Source: Nocardiopsis alborubida (GTDB taxonomy: Bacteria > Actinomycetota > Actinomycetes > Streptosporangiales > Streptosporangiaceae). Taken from it: 64,000 nucleotides of DNA. The DNA lies in NCBI RefSeq assembly GCF_012396365.1, contig NZ_JAAXPG010000012.1, positions 62,001 to 126,000 of the forward strand, given 5' to 3'. The notes under the pieces are model-generated. The model was not told the DNA's origin. It saw only the letters and a program-made list of their open reading frames with translations, and did not search any database. Below, one piece after another: positions 20,832-29,400 of this stretch. Each line of letters starts with the position of its first letter. The first letter of the stretch is position 1. Both the position numbers and the translations under genes were made by a program.

Positions 20832-22085
20832 ATGAAGGATGACGCGCCCCCTCCCCCCGAAACCAGGATCACCGTCGTCGGCATCGGTGCCGACGGCTGG
20901 CCCGGCCTGCCCGAGCGGCTGCGCGCGCTCGTCCTGGCCGCCGACACGGTGCTGGGCGGGCGCAGGCACCTGGCGATGCTCCCGGACCGGCCCGGACAGC
21001 GCCGCCGGGCCTGGCCCTCACCCCTGCGCGAGAACCTGCCGCCACTGCTGGCCTCCCTCGACGGGGTCTCCACCGGCGGTGCCGCCACGGTGGCGCTGGC
21101 CTCCGGAGACCCCCTGGTGTCCGGCGTCGCCACCACCCTGATCGACCTGCTGGGCGCGGACGCCGTGCGGGTGGAGCCCGCCGTCTCCTCGGTCGCCCTG
21201 GCCCGCGCCCGCATGGGCTGGCCCGCCGAACGCTGCGCGGTGGTGGGCCTGGTCGGCCGCGACCCCCGCCTGCTGCTGCGCCAGCTCGCCCCCGGCCACC
21301 GCGTCCTGGTGCTCTCCTCCGACGGCGGCACCCCCGCCGCTGTCGCCGCCCTGCTGGTCGGCGCGGGCTACGGCGCCAGCCGGATGACCGTGCTGGGCGA
21401 CCTGGGCGCGGACTCCGAGTCGCGCCTGGAGACCACCGCCGACCACTGGCTCGCGGACCCTCCCGGCGCGGTGCCCGCGCTGCACGTGCTGGCCCTGGAA
21501 CTCCTCGGCCCGCCCGGCTACGGCCTGGTCGCGGGGCTGCCCGACGACGCCTTCGAACACGACGGGCAGCTCACCAAACGGGACCTGCGCGCCTCGGCGC
21601 TGGCCCGCCTGGCGCCCTCGCCGGGCCAGCACCTGTGGGACGTGGGCGCGGGCGCGGGGTCGGTCGGCATCGAGTGGATGCGCGCCCACCCCTCCTGCAG
21701 CGCCACGGCGGTGGAGGCCCACGCCGAACGGGCCGCGCGGATCGGCCGCAACGCGGGCCGCCTCGGCGTTCCCGGCCTGGACGTGGTCACCGGACGCGCG
21801 CCGGACGCGCTGGCCGGGCTGCCCGCGCCCGACGCGGTGTTCGTCGGCGGCGGCGCGACCCGGCCGGGCGTCCTCGACGCCTGCCTGGAGGCGCTGCGGC
21901 CGGGAGGGCGGATCGTGGTGCACGGGGTGACGCTGGAGACCGAGCACCTGCTCGCCGACGCCCACCGGCGCCACGGGGGCGAGCTGACCCGGATCGCCGT
22001 CGAGACCACCGCGCCCATCGGCGCGTTCACCGGCTGGACCCCCGCCCGCACGGTCACCCAGTGGTCCCTGGCAGCGGGGTACTGA
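20832..22085 (+). CDS. cobL: Precorrin-6Y C5,15-methyltransferase (decarboxylating) CobL
   Basis: A 417-aa bifunctional enzyme. The N-terminal tetrapyrrole methylase (CbiE-like) has ITVVGIGADGWPGLPERLRALVLAADTVLGGRRHLAMLP and ATVALASGDPLVSGVATTL. The C-terminal class I methyltransferase/decarboxylase (CbiT-like) has the SAM motif LWDVGAGAGSVGIEWMRAHP and AVFVGGGATRPGVLDACLEALRPGGRIVVHGVT. It methylates C-5 and C-15 and decarboxylates the ring C acetate. It is the only plus-strand gene between two minus-strand cob operons. Its 3' end overlaps the cobM 3' end by 32 bp, with both frames intact. Its promoter must overlap riboswitch 2 DNA. Confidence 0.95.
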   Translation: MKDDAPPPPETRITVVGIGADGWPGLPERLRALVLAADTVLGGRRHLAMLPDRPGQRRRAWPSPLRENLPPLLASLDGVSTGGAATVALASGDPLVSGVATTLIDLLGADAVRVEPAVSSVALARARMGWPAERCAVVGLVGRDPRLLLRQLAPGHRVLVLSSDGGTPAAVAALLVGAGYGASRMTVLGDLGADSESRLETTADHWLADPPGAVPALHVLALELLGPPGYGLVAGLPDDAFEHDGQLTKRDLRASALARLAPSPGQHLWDVGAGAGSVGIEWMRAHPSCSATAVEAHAERAARIGRNAGRLGVPGLDVVTGRAPDALAGLPAPDAVFVGGGATRPGVLDACLEALRPGGRIVVHGVTLETEHLLADAHRRHGGELTRIAVETTAPIGAFTGWTPARTVTQWSLAAGY

Positions 22086-22824
22086 CGCGGGGGCGGTCCG
22101 GGGCGTAGAGGTAGGACTCACCACCCGCCCGGGGATCGAGCGCCCGACCCACCAGGATCACCGCCGCCTGCCGGAACCCGGCCTCCTCCACCGCGTCGGC
22201 GACGGTGGAGACCGTGCCGCGCAGCACCGCCTCGCCTGGCTGGCTGGCCCGGTACACCACGACCACCGGGCAGTCGCCGCCGTACTCGGGTTCGATCTCG
22301 GCCATCAGCTCGCGCACCCGCCGGATCGCCAGGTGCAGCACAAGCGTGGCCCGGGTCGCCGCGAACGCGGACAGCGACTCGGCGTCGGGCATGGCGGTCG
22401 AGCGGGCCCGTGTCCGGGTCAGCACCACCGACTGGGCCACCAGCGGCACGGTCAGCTCCCGCCCCGCCAGCGCCGAGGCGGCCGCGTACGCGGGCACCCC
22501 GGGCGTGACGTCCCACGGAACGCCGTGCGCGTCGAGCCTGCGGGTCTGTTCGGCCAGCGCCGAGTACAGCGACGGGTCGCCGGAGGTGAGCCGTACGACG
22601 TCGCGGCCCGCGGCGTGCGCGGCGACCAGGTGGTCGGTGATGCGGTCCAGGTCCAGGCCCTGGGTGTCCACCAGTTCGGCGCCGGGCGCGCAGTGCGTCA
22701 GGACCTGCGGGTCCAGGTAGGTGCCGGGGTAGAGCACCACGTCGGCCTCGGCGAGCATGCGCGTGGCGCGCACGGTCAGCAGGTCGGCGGCGCCGGGGCC
22801 CGCGCCCACGAAGTGCACGGTCAC
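22054..22824 (-). CDS. cobM: Precorrin-4 C11-methyltransferase CobM
   Basis: A 256-aa SAM-dependent methylase. It starts VTVHFVGAGPGAADLLTVRATRMLAEADVVLYPGTYLDP, and the SAM loop is VVRLTSGDPSLYSALAEQTRRLDAHGVPWDVTPGVPAYAAASA, with ELTVPLVAQSVVLTRTRARSTAMP diagnostic for CobM/CbiF. The GTG at 22824 overlaps the cobIJ stop (GTGA). Last gene of the riboswitch 3 operon. The last 10 codons are antisense to the cobL 3' end, stop codons included, an unusual tail-to-tail overlap of 32 bp. Confidence 0.95.
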   Translation of the reverse strand: MTVHFVGAGPGAADLLTVRATRMLAEADVVLYPGTYLDPQVLTHCAPGAELVDTQGLDLDRITDHLVAAHAAGRDVVRLTSGDPSLYSALAEQTRRLDAHGVPWDVTPGVPAYAAASALAGRELTVPLVAQSVVLTRTRARSTAMPDAESLSAFAATRATLVLHLAIRRVRELMAEIEPEYGGDCPVVVVYRASQPGEAVLRGTVSTVADAVEEAGFRQAAVILVGRALDPRAGGESYLYAPDRPRVSTPLPGTTG

Positions 22825-24368
22825 GGCTTCACCCACCTGGGGGTCCACACGCGGCCCGCCCCGGTGACCCGGGTCCCCGAGGCACCGACGATGAGCAGGC
22901 AGCGCATGTCGACGGCGGCCGGGTCGAGTCCGCCCAGGGTGGTCACCGTCAGGGACTCGCCGTCGCGGCCCACGTCGCGGCCCACGACGACCACGGTGTC
23001 GGGTTCGCGGTGCTCCAGCAGGATCCGGCGCGCGGTCACGATCTGCTCGGTCCGGGACCGGGAGGCGGGGTTGTAGACGGCCAGCGCCAGGTCGGCCTCG
23101 GCGACGGCGCGCAGCCGCCGCTCGACCACATCCCACGGCTTGAGGCGGTCCGACAGGCTCATCACCGCGAAGTCGCCGCCCACGGGGGCGCCCGCGCGGG
23201 CCGCGACCGCCTGGACGGCGCTGACCCCCGGCAGCACCCGGACGGGCACGTCCCGGTAGGCGGGGTCCTCGGCCGCCTCGAACACGGCGGTGGCCATGCC
23301 GAAGACCCCGGCGTCCCCGCCCGAGACCACGGCGACGCGTTCGCCGCGCCCGGCCAGGTCGAGGGCCAACCGGGCGCGCTGGAGTTCGACGGTGTTGCCG
23401 GAGGCGTGCCGGGTGAGCCCGGGGCGCTGCGGAACCCGGTCGACGTAGGGGCCGTAGCCCACCACGTGGTCCACCCCGGCCAGAGCGGCGGAGGCCTCGG
23501 GGGTGAGCCAGTCCTCGGGGCCGGGGCCCAGACCCACGACCAGCAGTTCGGCCGCCGCTCCGGAGGGACCGGACGCCGTCTGCGCCGCCTGCGCCGTTTG
23601 CGCCGACTGGGTCCGCGCGGCCTCGCCTACCTTCCGGGAGCGCGGCCCGTTGCGGCTGTCCCCGGTCACCAGCACCAGGGAGAAGTAGGGCACCGTCGCC
23701 GGGTCCACCTCGGCCACCGGCAGCCGCCGCTCCCCGCCCATCGAGGCCCGCTCCACGTACACCGCGTGCTCCAGCCGCCCGGCCGCGGCCAGCGCGCGGC
23801 GCACGGCCGGGAAGGTCCGGCCCAGCTTCATGACCACGGCCGCGTCGGTGTCGGCCAGGCGGCGGGCCAGCTCCGGTTCGGGCAGGGTGCCGGGCAGCAC
23901 GGTGAGCACGTCGGTCTGCCGGGCCAGCGGGGCGGCCGCGGCGGCGGTGGCGGCGGCGAACGCCGGGATCCCCGGCACGATCTCGGTGGGGTAGCGCTCG
24001 GACAGCCGGTCGTGCATGTACATGTACGACCCGTAGAACAGCGGGTCGCCCTCCGAGAGCAGGACGACGTCGCGCCCGGCGTCCAGGTGGGCGGCCAGCC
24101 GGGCGGCGGACTCCTCGTAGAAGTCGGCCAGCGCCCCCGCGTAGCCGCCCGGGTGGTCGGTCGTCCCGGTGGTCACCGGATAGGTCAACCGCTCCTCGAC
24201 CGCCCCGTCCGGGACCAGCGCGTCGGCGATGCGGCGGGCGTTGGACTCCTTGCCCACACCCGCGTGGTAGGCGACGACGTCGGCCGCGGCGATGAGCCTG
24301 GCCGCCTTGAGGGTGATCAGCTCGGGGTCGCCCGGGCCGACGCCGACGCCGTGGAAACGGCCGGTCAC
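22821..24368 (-). CDS. cobIJ: Fused precorrin-2 C20- and precorrin-3B C17-methyltransferase CobIJ
   Basis: A 515-aa fusion of two tetrapyrrole methylases. CobI half, residues 1-240: GVGVGPGDPELITLKAARLIAAADVVAYHAG, LLSEGDPLFYGSYMYMHDRL, IVPGIPAFAAATAAAAAPLARQ. CobJ half, about 275-515: LLVVGLGPGPEDWLTPEASAALAGVDHVVGYGPYVDRV, VAVVSGGDAGVFGMATAVFEA, VLPGVSAVQAVAARAGAPVGGDFAVMSLSDRLKPWDVV. An Ala/Gln/Thr-rich linker near 248-268 (QSAQTAQAAQTASG) joins them. The fusion is common in actinobacteria. GTG 24368 overlaps the cobH stop, and the 3' end overlaps cobM. Confidence 0.95.
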   Translation of the reverse strand: MTGRFHGVGVGPGDPELITLKAARLIAAADVVAYHAGVGKESNARRIADALVPDGAVEERLTYPVTTGTTDHPGGYAGALADFYEESAARLAAHLDAGRDVVLLSEGDPLFYGSYMYMHDRLSERYPTEIVPGIPAFAAATAAAAAPLARQTDVLTVLPGTLPEPELARRLADTDAAVVMKLGRTFPAVRRALAAAGRLEHAVYVERASMGGERRLPVAEVDPATVPYFSLVLVTGDSRNGPRSRKVGEAARTQSAQTAQAAQTASGPSGAAAELLVVGLGPGPEDWLTPEASAALAGVDHVVGYGPYVDRVPQRPGLTRHASGNTVELQRARLALDLAGRGERVAVVSGGDAGVFGMATAVFEAAEDPAYRDVPVRVLPGVSAVQAVAARAGAPVGGDFAVMSLSDRLKPWDVVERRLRAVAEADLALAVYNPASRSRTEQIVTARRILLEHREPDTVVVVGRDVGRDGESLTVTTLGGLDPAAVDMRCLLIVGASGTRVTGAGRVWTPRWVKP

Positions 24369-25030
24369 TCTTCCTCCTTGGCGAGTGCGTTGAGGGCCGA
24401 GGAGGTCATCGCCGAACCCCCGCGGCGGCCGCGCGCGGTCACGTAGGGGACGTCGAGCCCGTGTCGGTCGCGGAGTTCGGTCAGCGCCTGCTTGGACTCG
24501 GCGGCGCCGACGAAGCCGACCGGGCAGCCGACGATCGCGGCCGGGCGCGGGGCGCCGTCGATCAGCATCTCCAGCAGGTGGAACAGGGCGGTGGGCGCGT
24601 TGCCGACGGCGACCACAGCACCGTCGAGCAGAGGTTCCCACAGCGACACCGCGGCGGCCGTGCGGGTGGTGCCCCACTCCCGGGCCAGGCCGGGCACCCG
24701 CTCGTCGCCCAGGAGGCAGAGCACCTCGTTGTCGCTGGGCAGGCGGCTCGCGGTCACGCCGGAGGCCACCATGCGCGCGTCGCACAGGATCGGCGCGCCG
24801 GCCCGGAGGGCGGCGCGCGCCGAGGGGACCAGGTCGGGGTGGACGACGAGGTCGTCGGCGAGGTCGACCTGGCCGGTGCCGTGGATCATCCGCACGGCGA
24901 GCCGCTCGGCGTTGGCGGGCAGGTGGTCGAGCCTGGCCTCGCGCCGGATGGTGGCGAAGGAGTCGGCGTAGATGGCGGGCCCGTCGTCGGCGTACTCGTA
25001 GTGCCGGTTCGGGCGTCTCAGGGAGGTCAC
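24365..25030 (-). CDS. cobH: Precorrin-8X methylmutase CobH
   Basis: A 221-aa CobH/CbiC enzyme that moves the C-11 methyl to C-12, giving hydrogenobyrinic acid. Characteristic blocks are AIYADSFATIRREARLDHLPANAERLAVRMIHGTGQVDLADDLVVHP (with the catalytic His in MIHGTGQ), APILCDARMVASGVTASRLP, VAVGNAPTALFHLLEMLIDGAPRPAAIVGCPVGFVGAAESKQAL. The GTG at 25030 overlaps the cobG stop, and its own stop overlaps the cobIJ GTG, so cobG-H-IJ-M form one coupled operon. Confidence 0.96.
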   Translation of the reverse strand: MTSLRRPNRHYEYADDGPAIYADSFATIRREARLDHLPANAERLAVRMIHGTGQVDLADDLVVHPDLVPSARAALRAGAPILCDARMVASGVTASRLPSDNEVLCLLGDERVPGLAREWGTTRTAAAVSLWEPLLDGAVVAVGNAPTALFHLLEMLIDGAPRPAAIVGCPVGFVGAAESKQALTELRDRHGLDVPYVTARGRRGGSAMTSSALNALAKEEE

Positions 25031-25953
25031 CGCGCCTCCTCGTGGACGTGACCGGGCTGTCCGGGACCGTGCTTTTCGGGAATGAGAACGGCGCGCCACG
25101 GCGTGACGATGAGTTCGCCCGATCCGGCTTCGACGGCTTCGGCGGCGAGCGCTTCGGCGGCGGCCCGGTCCAGGCCGTCCTCGGGCACGGGGACGTGCCG
25201 TCCGATCCCGGGCAGCGGGCCGTACGGCAGCGGCGGCGCGGGGTCGGGCAGCCTCGGGTCGGGCGGCGCCGGGTCGGTCAGGGGCGAGGGGAGTTCGACC
25301 ACGTGCCAGGCGGCGTCGGGGCCGTCGCCACGCAGGTCCAGGAACCGGTCGGCGAGGCGCACGAGCGCGGTCGGGGCCTCCTCCAGCGGCGTCAGCGGAC
25401 CCCAGTGCTCCCCGGCCCTGAGCTGGGCGGTACGCGCGTCGAGGGCGACGAGTCCCAGGTCGCAGGGGCGCTCCAGCAGGTCGCCGCTTCCGTCGTCCAG
25501 GGCGAAGAGGAAGCGGCCGGGAAGGGCGGCGCGACGCGGTTCGGCGCACAGCAGCGCGTCCAGCGCGGCGGCCACGGGGCGCAGGTCGGCCTTCCCGCCC
25601 GCCAGCCCCGTGCCCGGGGAGACCATGACGTTGCGGACCAGTTCGTGGGAGGGCGAGGGCAGCAGGCCGGTTCCCTCCAGGGCCCGGAGCACCCCGGGGG
25701 ACAGCCGCCCCTCGCTTCCCGGCAGGGCGCGCAGCTGCACGTTCGCCCGCCCGGTGACGTGGATCCGGCCGTCGCCGTACTCCTGGGCCACGGCGGCCAG
25801 GGCGCGCAGCGAACGGGCGGGAAGCCTGCCGCCGACGAGCCGGAGCCGCACCAGCAGCCCGTCGTCGGCGGGCCAGGGCCGCAGGGCGCCCGGACAGCGG
25901 TCGCGCCGGGCGCGGACGGTGGGGGATGGGGATGGGGAACCCATCGGGGACAT
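25027..25953 (-). CDS. cobG: Short CobG-like precorrin-3B synthase homologue
   Basis: A 308-aa nitrite/sulfite-reductase-like protein at the CobG position. It has two ferredoxin-like half-domains: DDGLLVRLRLVGGRLPARSLRALAAVAQEYGDGRIHVTGRANVQLRAL (about 30-75) and one ending GELIVTPWRAVLIPE (about 285). Between them is HELVRNVMVSPGTGLAGG. The C-terminal part that normally supplies the CxxxxxC/CxxxC ligands of the siroheme-coupled [4Fe-4S] cluster is absent, and the only cysteines are isolated. The stop overlaps cobH in the same GTGA style as the rest of the operon, so the short form does not look like recent decay. Start ATG 25953, about 60 nt after riboswitch 3. Confidence 0.75.
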   Translation of the reverse strand: MSPMGSPSPSPTVRARRDRCPGALRPWPADDGLLVRLRLVGGRLPARSLRALAAVAQEYGDGRIHVTGRANVQLRALPGSEGRLSPGVLRALEGTGLLPSPSHELVRNVMVSPGTGLAGGKADLRPVAAALDALLCAEPRRAALPGRFLFALDDGSGDLLERPCDLGLVALDARTAQLRAGEHWGPLTPLEEAPTALVRLADRFLDLRGDGPDAAWHVVELPSPLTDPAPPDPRLPDPAPPLPYGPLPGIGRHVPVPEDGLDRAAAEALAAEAVEAGSGELIVTPWRAVLIPEKHGPGQPGHVHEEAR

Positions 25954-26014
25954 GCGCGTCCTTCTGGTCAGGGACCCGTTCGCGGGGTCCGCGGTCGACC
26001 TGGCGGCCCGTCAC

Positions 26015-26215
26015 CGCCAGCGCCAGCAGGTCTTCGGACTCGGGATCGACCGGTGCGGAGCGCCTTCCCGGAGCGTCGCGCTCCAGTGGCTGTCCCGGGG
26101 AACCGCGTCCCCGGGGCGTGCCCGCCCGTCACCCTCACCGCTGCGCGTCAGCCCCGGATTCGCACCGGGTTCCCTGCCCCACGAGGTGGAGTTCGACTGG
26201 CTCGACGAGGGTACC
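26015..26215 (-). promoter_or_regulatory. Cobalamin riboswitch 3
   Basis: Read on the minus strand: GGGAACCCGGTGCGAATCC near 26174-26156, then GCTGACGCGCAGCGGTGAGG, GCCACTGGAG near 26093, GGGAAGGCG near 26073, and the B12 box CGAGTCCGAAGACCTGCTGG near 26043-26024. It precedes cobG by about 60 nt and should control cobG-cobH-cobIJ-cobM. Its core is closer in sequence to riboswitch 1 than to riboswitch 2. Confidence 0.93.
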
Positions 26216-26250
26216 GTCCCCCTCCCGGGCCAGGTCCGGGGGCCTTCCCC

Positions 26251-26370
26251 CGACACGGCCCCGGCGCGGCCCCGGCGCGGCCCCGACACGGCCCCGACAC
26301 GGCCCCGACACGGCCCCGACACGGCCCCGACACGGCCCCGACACGGCCCCGGCGCGGCTCCGGCGTGGCC
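26251..26370. repeat. 11-bp tandem repeat (about 11 units)
   Basis: Units of CGACACGGCCC or the variant CGGCGCGGCCC repeat in strict 11-bp register from 26251 to about 26370: one CGACAC unit, two CGGCGC, six identical CGACAC (26284-26349), then two diverged units. The array lies between riboswitch 3 and the divergent beta-helix/AAA gene. The 11-bp period is close to one DNA helical turn. Function unknown; slippage-prone. Confidence 0.9.
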
Positions 26371-26431
26371 GAAGGCGGCCGGTCCCGGTCCCGGGAACGC
26401 GGTCGGCGGTGTGTGACGCATCCGGCCGATA

Positions 26432-26443
26432 CGGTACGTACCG
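26432..26443. promoter_or_regulatory. 12-bp perfect palindrome upstream of the beta-helix/AAA gene
   Basis: CGGTACGTACCG at 26432-26443, with partly symmetric flanks (ATA...TAT), centred about 58 bp before the ATG at 26496. It is placed like an operator. I recognise no regulator for it, and no regulator gene is adjacent. Confidence 0.4.
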
Positions 26444-26495
26444 CGTATTCCTCGCACGGTCCGCGCCGCCGTGCCCTACCCCCGGGAGCCGATGG

Positions 26496-29400
26496 ATGTA
26501 CACGGTCCGAATCTCGCAGACAGACCCCTACGCCTTCTCCAGCCTGGACGCGGCGCTGCGGGCCCCGATGTACGCGGGCTGTGACCTGTACCTGCACGTC
26601 GAACCGGGCCACTACGCGGAACCCCGGGTGCTCGGCGTGAACCAGCACGTCATCGTGGTGCCCCTCCAGGGCCCCGGCACCGTGACGATCTCCACGGGCG
26701 GCAAGAACGTGTTCAACGTGCACAAGGGGCGGCTGGAACTGCACGGTGTGCACGTGCGCAGCACCTCGGCCGAGTACCCGCCCGTGTACGTACACCCGAA
26801 GGCCTCCCTCAAGGCCGTCGACTGTGCCTTCTCCGCGGACACGCGGGTGAACGTGAAGAACACCGAAGCCGAGTTCACCAACTGCGGGTTCACGGGCGGC
26901 GGAGTCTACATGGACGACTCCACGGGCAGGGTGGACGGCTGCCGTTTCACCGACGCCGTGCTCATCGTCCAGGGCCCCGACTCCCCCCAGGTCCGCGGGA
27001 CCACCTTCACCGGGGGCCACGACACGTGGCACAACCTGTACATCTCCAACGCCTCGCCCGCGGTCACCGACTGCGTCCTGACCGACTGCGGCGGGGAGAG
27101 GACCCAGGCGGTCCACGTACGGGACGGGGCCGCTCCGAAATTCACCAACCTGACGGTCACCGGGGACCGGGGCTGGCCGGTACGGGTGACCGGACGATCC
27201 AAGGCGGAGTTCAACCACCTCAGAGTGGACGGCGGCCGCGTCGGCGGCGACTCCGTGTACGCCTGGGACGACTCCGAGCTGACCATCACCCACGGCCGCG
27301 TCACCAACGCCAGGGCCAGCGCCCTGGCGACCACCGGGGGCGCGTTGACCGTCCGAGACCTGGTCGTCGAGGACGCTGCCCTGACAGGCCTCTACGCAAA
27401 GGAGGCCAGGGTCAGCGGGGAGAGGCTGTCCCTGACCCGTGTCGGTGGGAACGGGGTCTACGTCGAGGAGTGCCGGACGACGCTCTCAGACGTCGAACTG
27501 CGTGAGAGCACACCGGAGGCGCTGGAGACGCGGAGCGGGTTTGCCGCGCAGAAGGGGCGGTTCGAGGTCACCGGGTTGCGTGCCTCGAAGGCGTCGACGA
27601 TGGCGCACATCGTCAACGCACGGGGAAGCCTGACCGACCTGAGCGGGGATGACGTCAGGGGCGGTCTCCTCGTCACCGAGGACAGCACGGTCACGGTACG
27701 CGAAATGACGATCACCAACAGCAGGCTCAACGCGCTGACCGTCAACGAAGGGTCCGAGGTCGAAATCGACAGGATCCAGATCTCGGACTGTTCCCTGCAC
27801 GGTGTCTACGTGGGGAGCGAGTCGCGGCTGGTCCTGCGCTCGTCGACGGTGAGCGGGTGCGCGTCGGCCGGAATCGGCGTGGAGAACGGGGCCGTGGTCA
27901 CGTTGGAGGACACCGAGGTCCGTGACGGGGAGGGTTCCGGGCTGGCCGTGTACGGCACCAGCCGGGTGCGCCTGGTGGGGTGCACGGTCTCCGGCAACGC
28001 CGGTGAGGGGGTGGACGCCGAGGACACCGCGACCGTGCAGACCGAGGACACCGAGATCACCGGGAACGGGGGCGGTGACAGGGTCCAGGCGCGGGCCGCG
28101 GCCGACGGCGACAGCGGCGGCGCGGCCGTGCCGGACGCGCCCGAGGGTGAGGCGCAGCCGCTGGAGGAACTGCTGGCCGAACTGGACGCCATGGTGGGCC
28201 TGGACGGGGTGAAGAAGGAGGTCCGCTCCCTCGTCAACTTCCAGCAGGTCAGCGTCAAGCGCGCGGCGGCGGGGCTGCCCGCGCTCAACGTCAGCCGCCA
28301 CCTCGTCTTCTCCGGGCCGCCCGGAACCGGCAAGACCACCGTGGCCCGGCTCTACGGGCGGATCCTGCGCTCCCTGGGCGTGCTGGGAAGCGGCCAGTTC
28401 GTGGAGGCCGCCCGCCCCGACCTCGTGGCCGAGCACCTGGGCGGCACCAGCGCCAAGGTCACCGAGGTGGTCGAGCGGGCACGGGGCGGTGTCCTGTTCG
28501 TCGACGAGGCGTACGCGCTGTCCCGTAAGTTCGGCAGCGGATCGGACTTCGGCCAGGAGGCCATCGACACCCTCATCAAACTCATGGAGGACCTGCGCGA
28601 GGAGGTCGTCATCGTCTTCGCCGGGTACTCCAGCGAGATGCGCGGCTTCCTCGACGCCAACCCCGGCCTGCGGTCGCGGGTCGCCCGCACCATCGAGTTC
28701 GAGAACTACTCGCCCGAACAGCTCACGACCATCTTCACGGGGATGGCGCACAAGCAGGGCTACACGCTGGGGGAGGGCGTGCGTGAGCTGATCACCCGGC
28801 ACTTCCAGGCACAGAAGCGGGACGAGACCTTCGGCAACGGGCGCGAGGCGCGCCGCGTGTTCGAGGAGACCGTCCAGACCCAGGCCACCCGGATCGTGGA
28901 CGGCGACTTCGGTTCGGCCCAAGACCTGTCGCTGATCCTGCCGGAGGACCTCGCCGACGTCGTGGACGGCGGGCTCTCCGCCAGGGTCGCGGAGGGGCCC
29001 AGGGACGCCGGTCAGGTGGAGGAGCTGATGCGCCGCCTGGACGCCATGGTGGGCCTGGCGGCGGTGAAGCGGGAGGTGGCCGACCTGGTGAACCTGATCT
29101 CGGCCGGACGTCGGCGGCAGGCGGCCGGGCTGGAGGCCCCGCTGCCCTCCCGGCACCTGGTCTTCGCCGGGCCTCCGGGAACGGGCAAGACCACGGTCGC
29201 GCGGGTCTACGGGGAACTGCTGGCCGCCCTGGGGGTGCTCGCCCAGGGGCAGGTGGTGGAGGCCAGCCGGGCGGACCTGGTGGGTTCGTACGTGGGCCAA
29301 ACCGCCCAGCGCACGCGCGAGGTGTTCGACCGGGCGCGCGGAGGCGTGCTGTTCATCGACGAGGCGTACGCGCTCGCCCGGTCGGGCGGCAGCGGTTCCG

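Noticed and set aside
17889..20969. A 1026-codon minus-strand frame through cobO, chelatase and riboswitch 2
   Set aside because: Only its 3' part is cobO (start 18503); the upstream part is a shadow of the chelatase gene and of the riboswitch.
25926..26495. An N-terminal extension of about 190 residues on the beta-helix/AAA protein
   Set aside because: It translates riboswitch 3 antisense and the 11-bp repeat; the domain starts at 26496.
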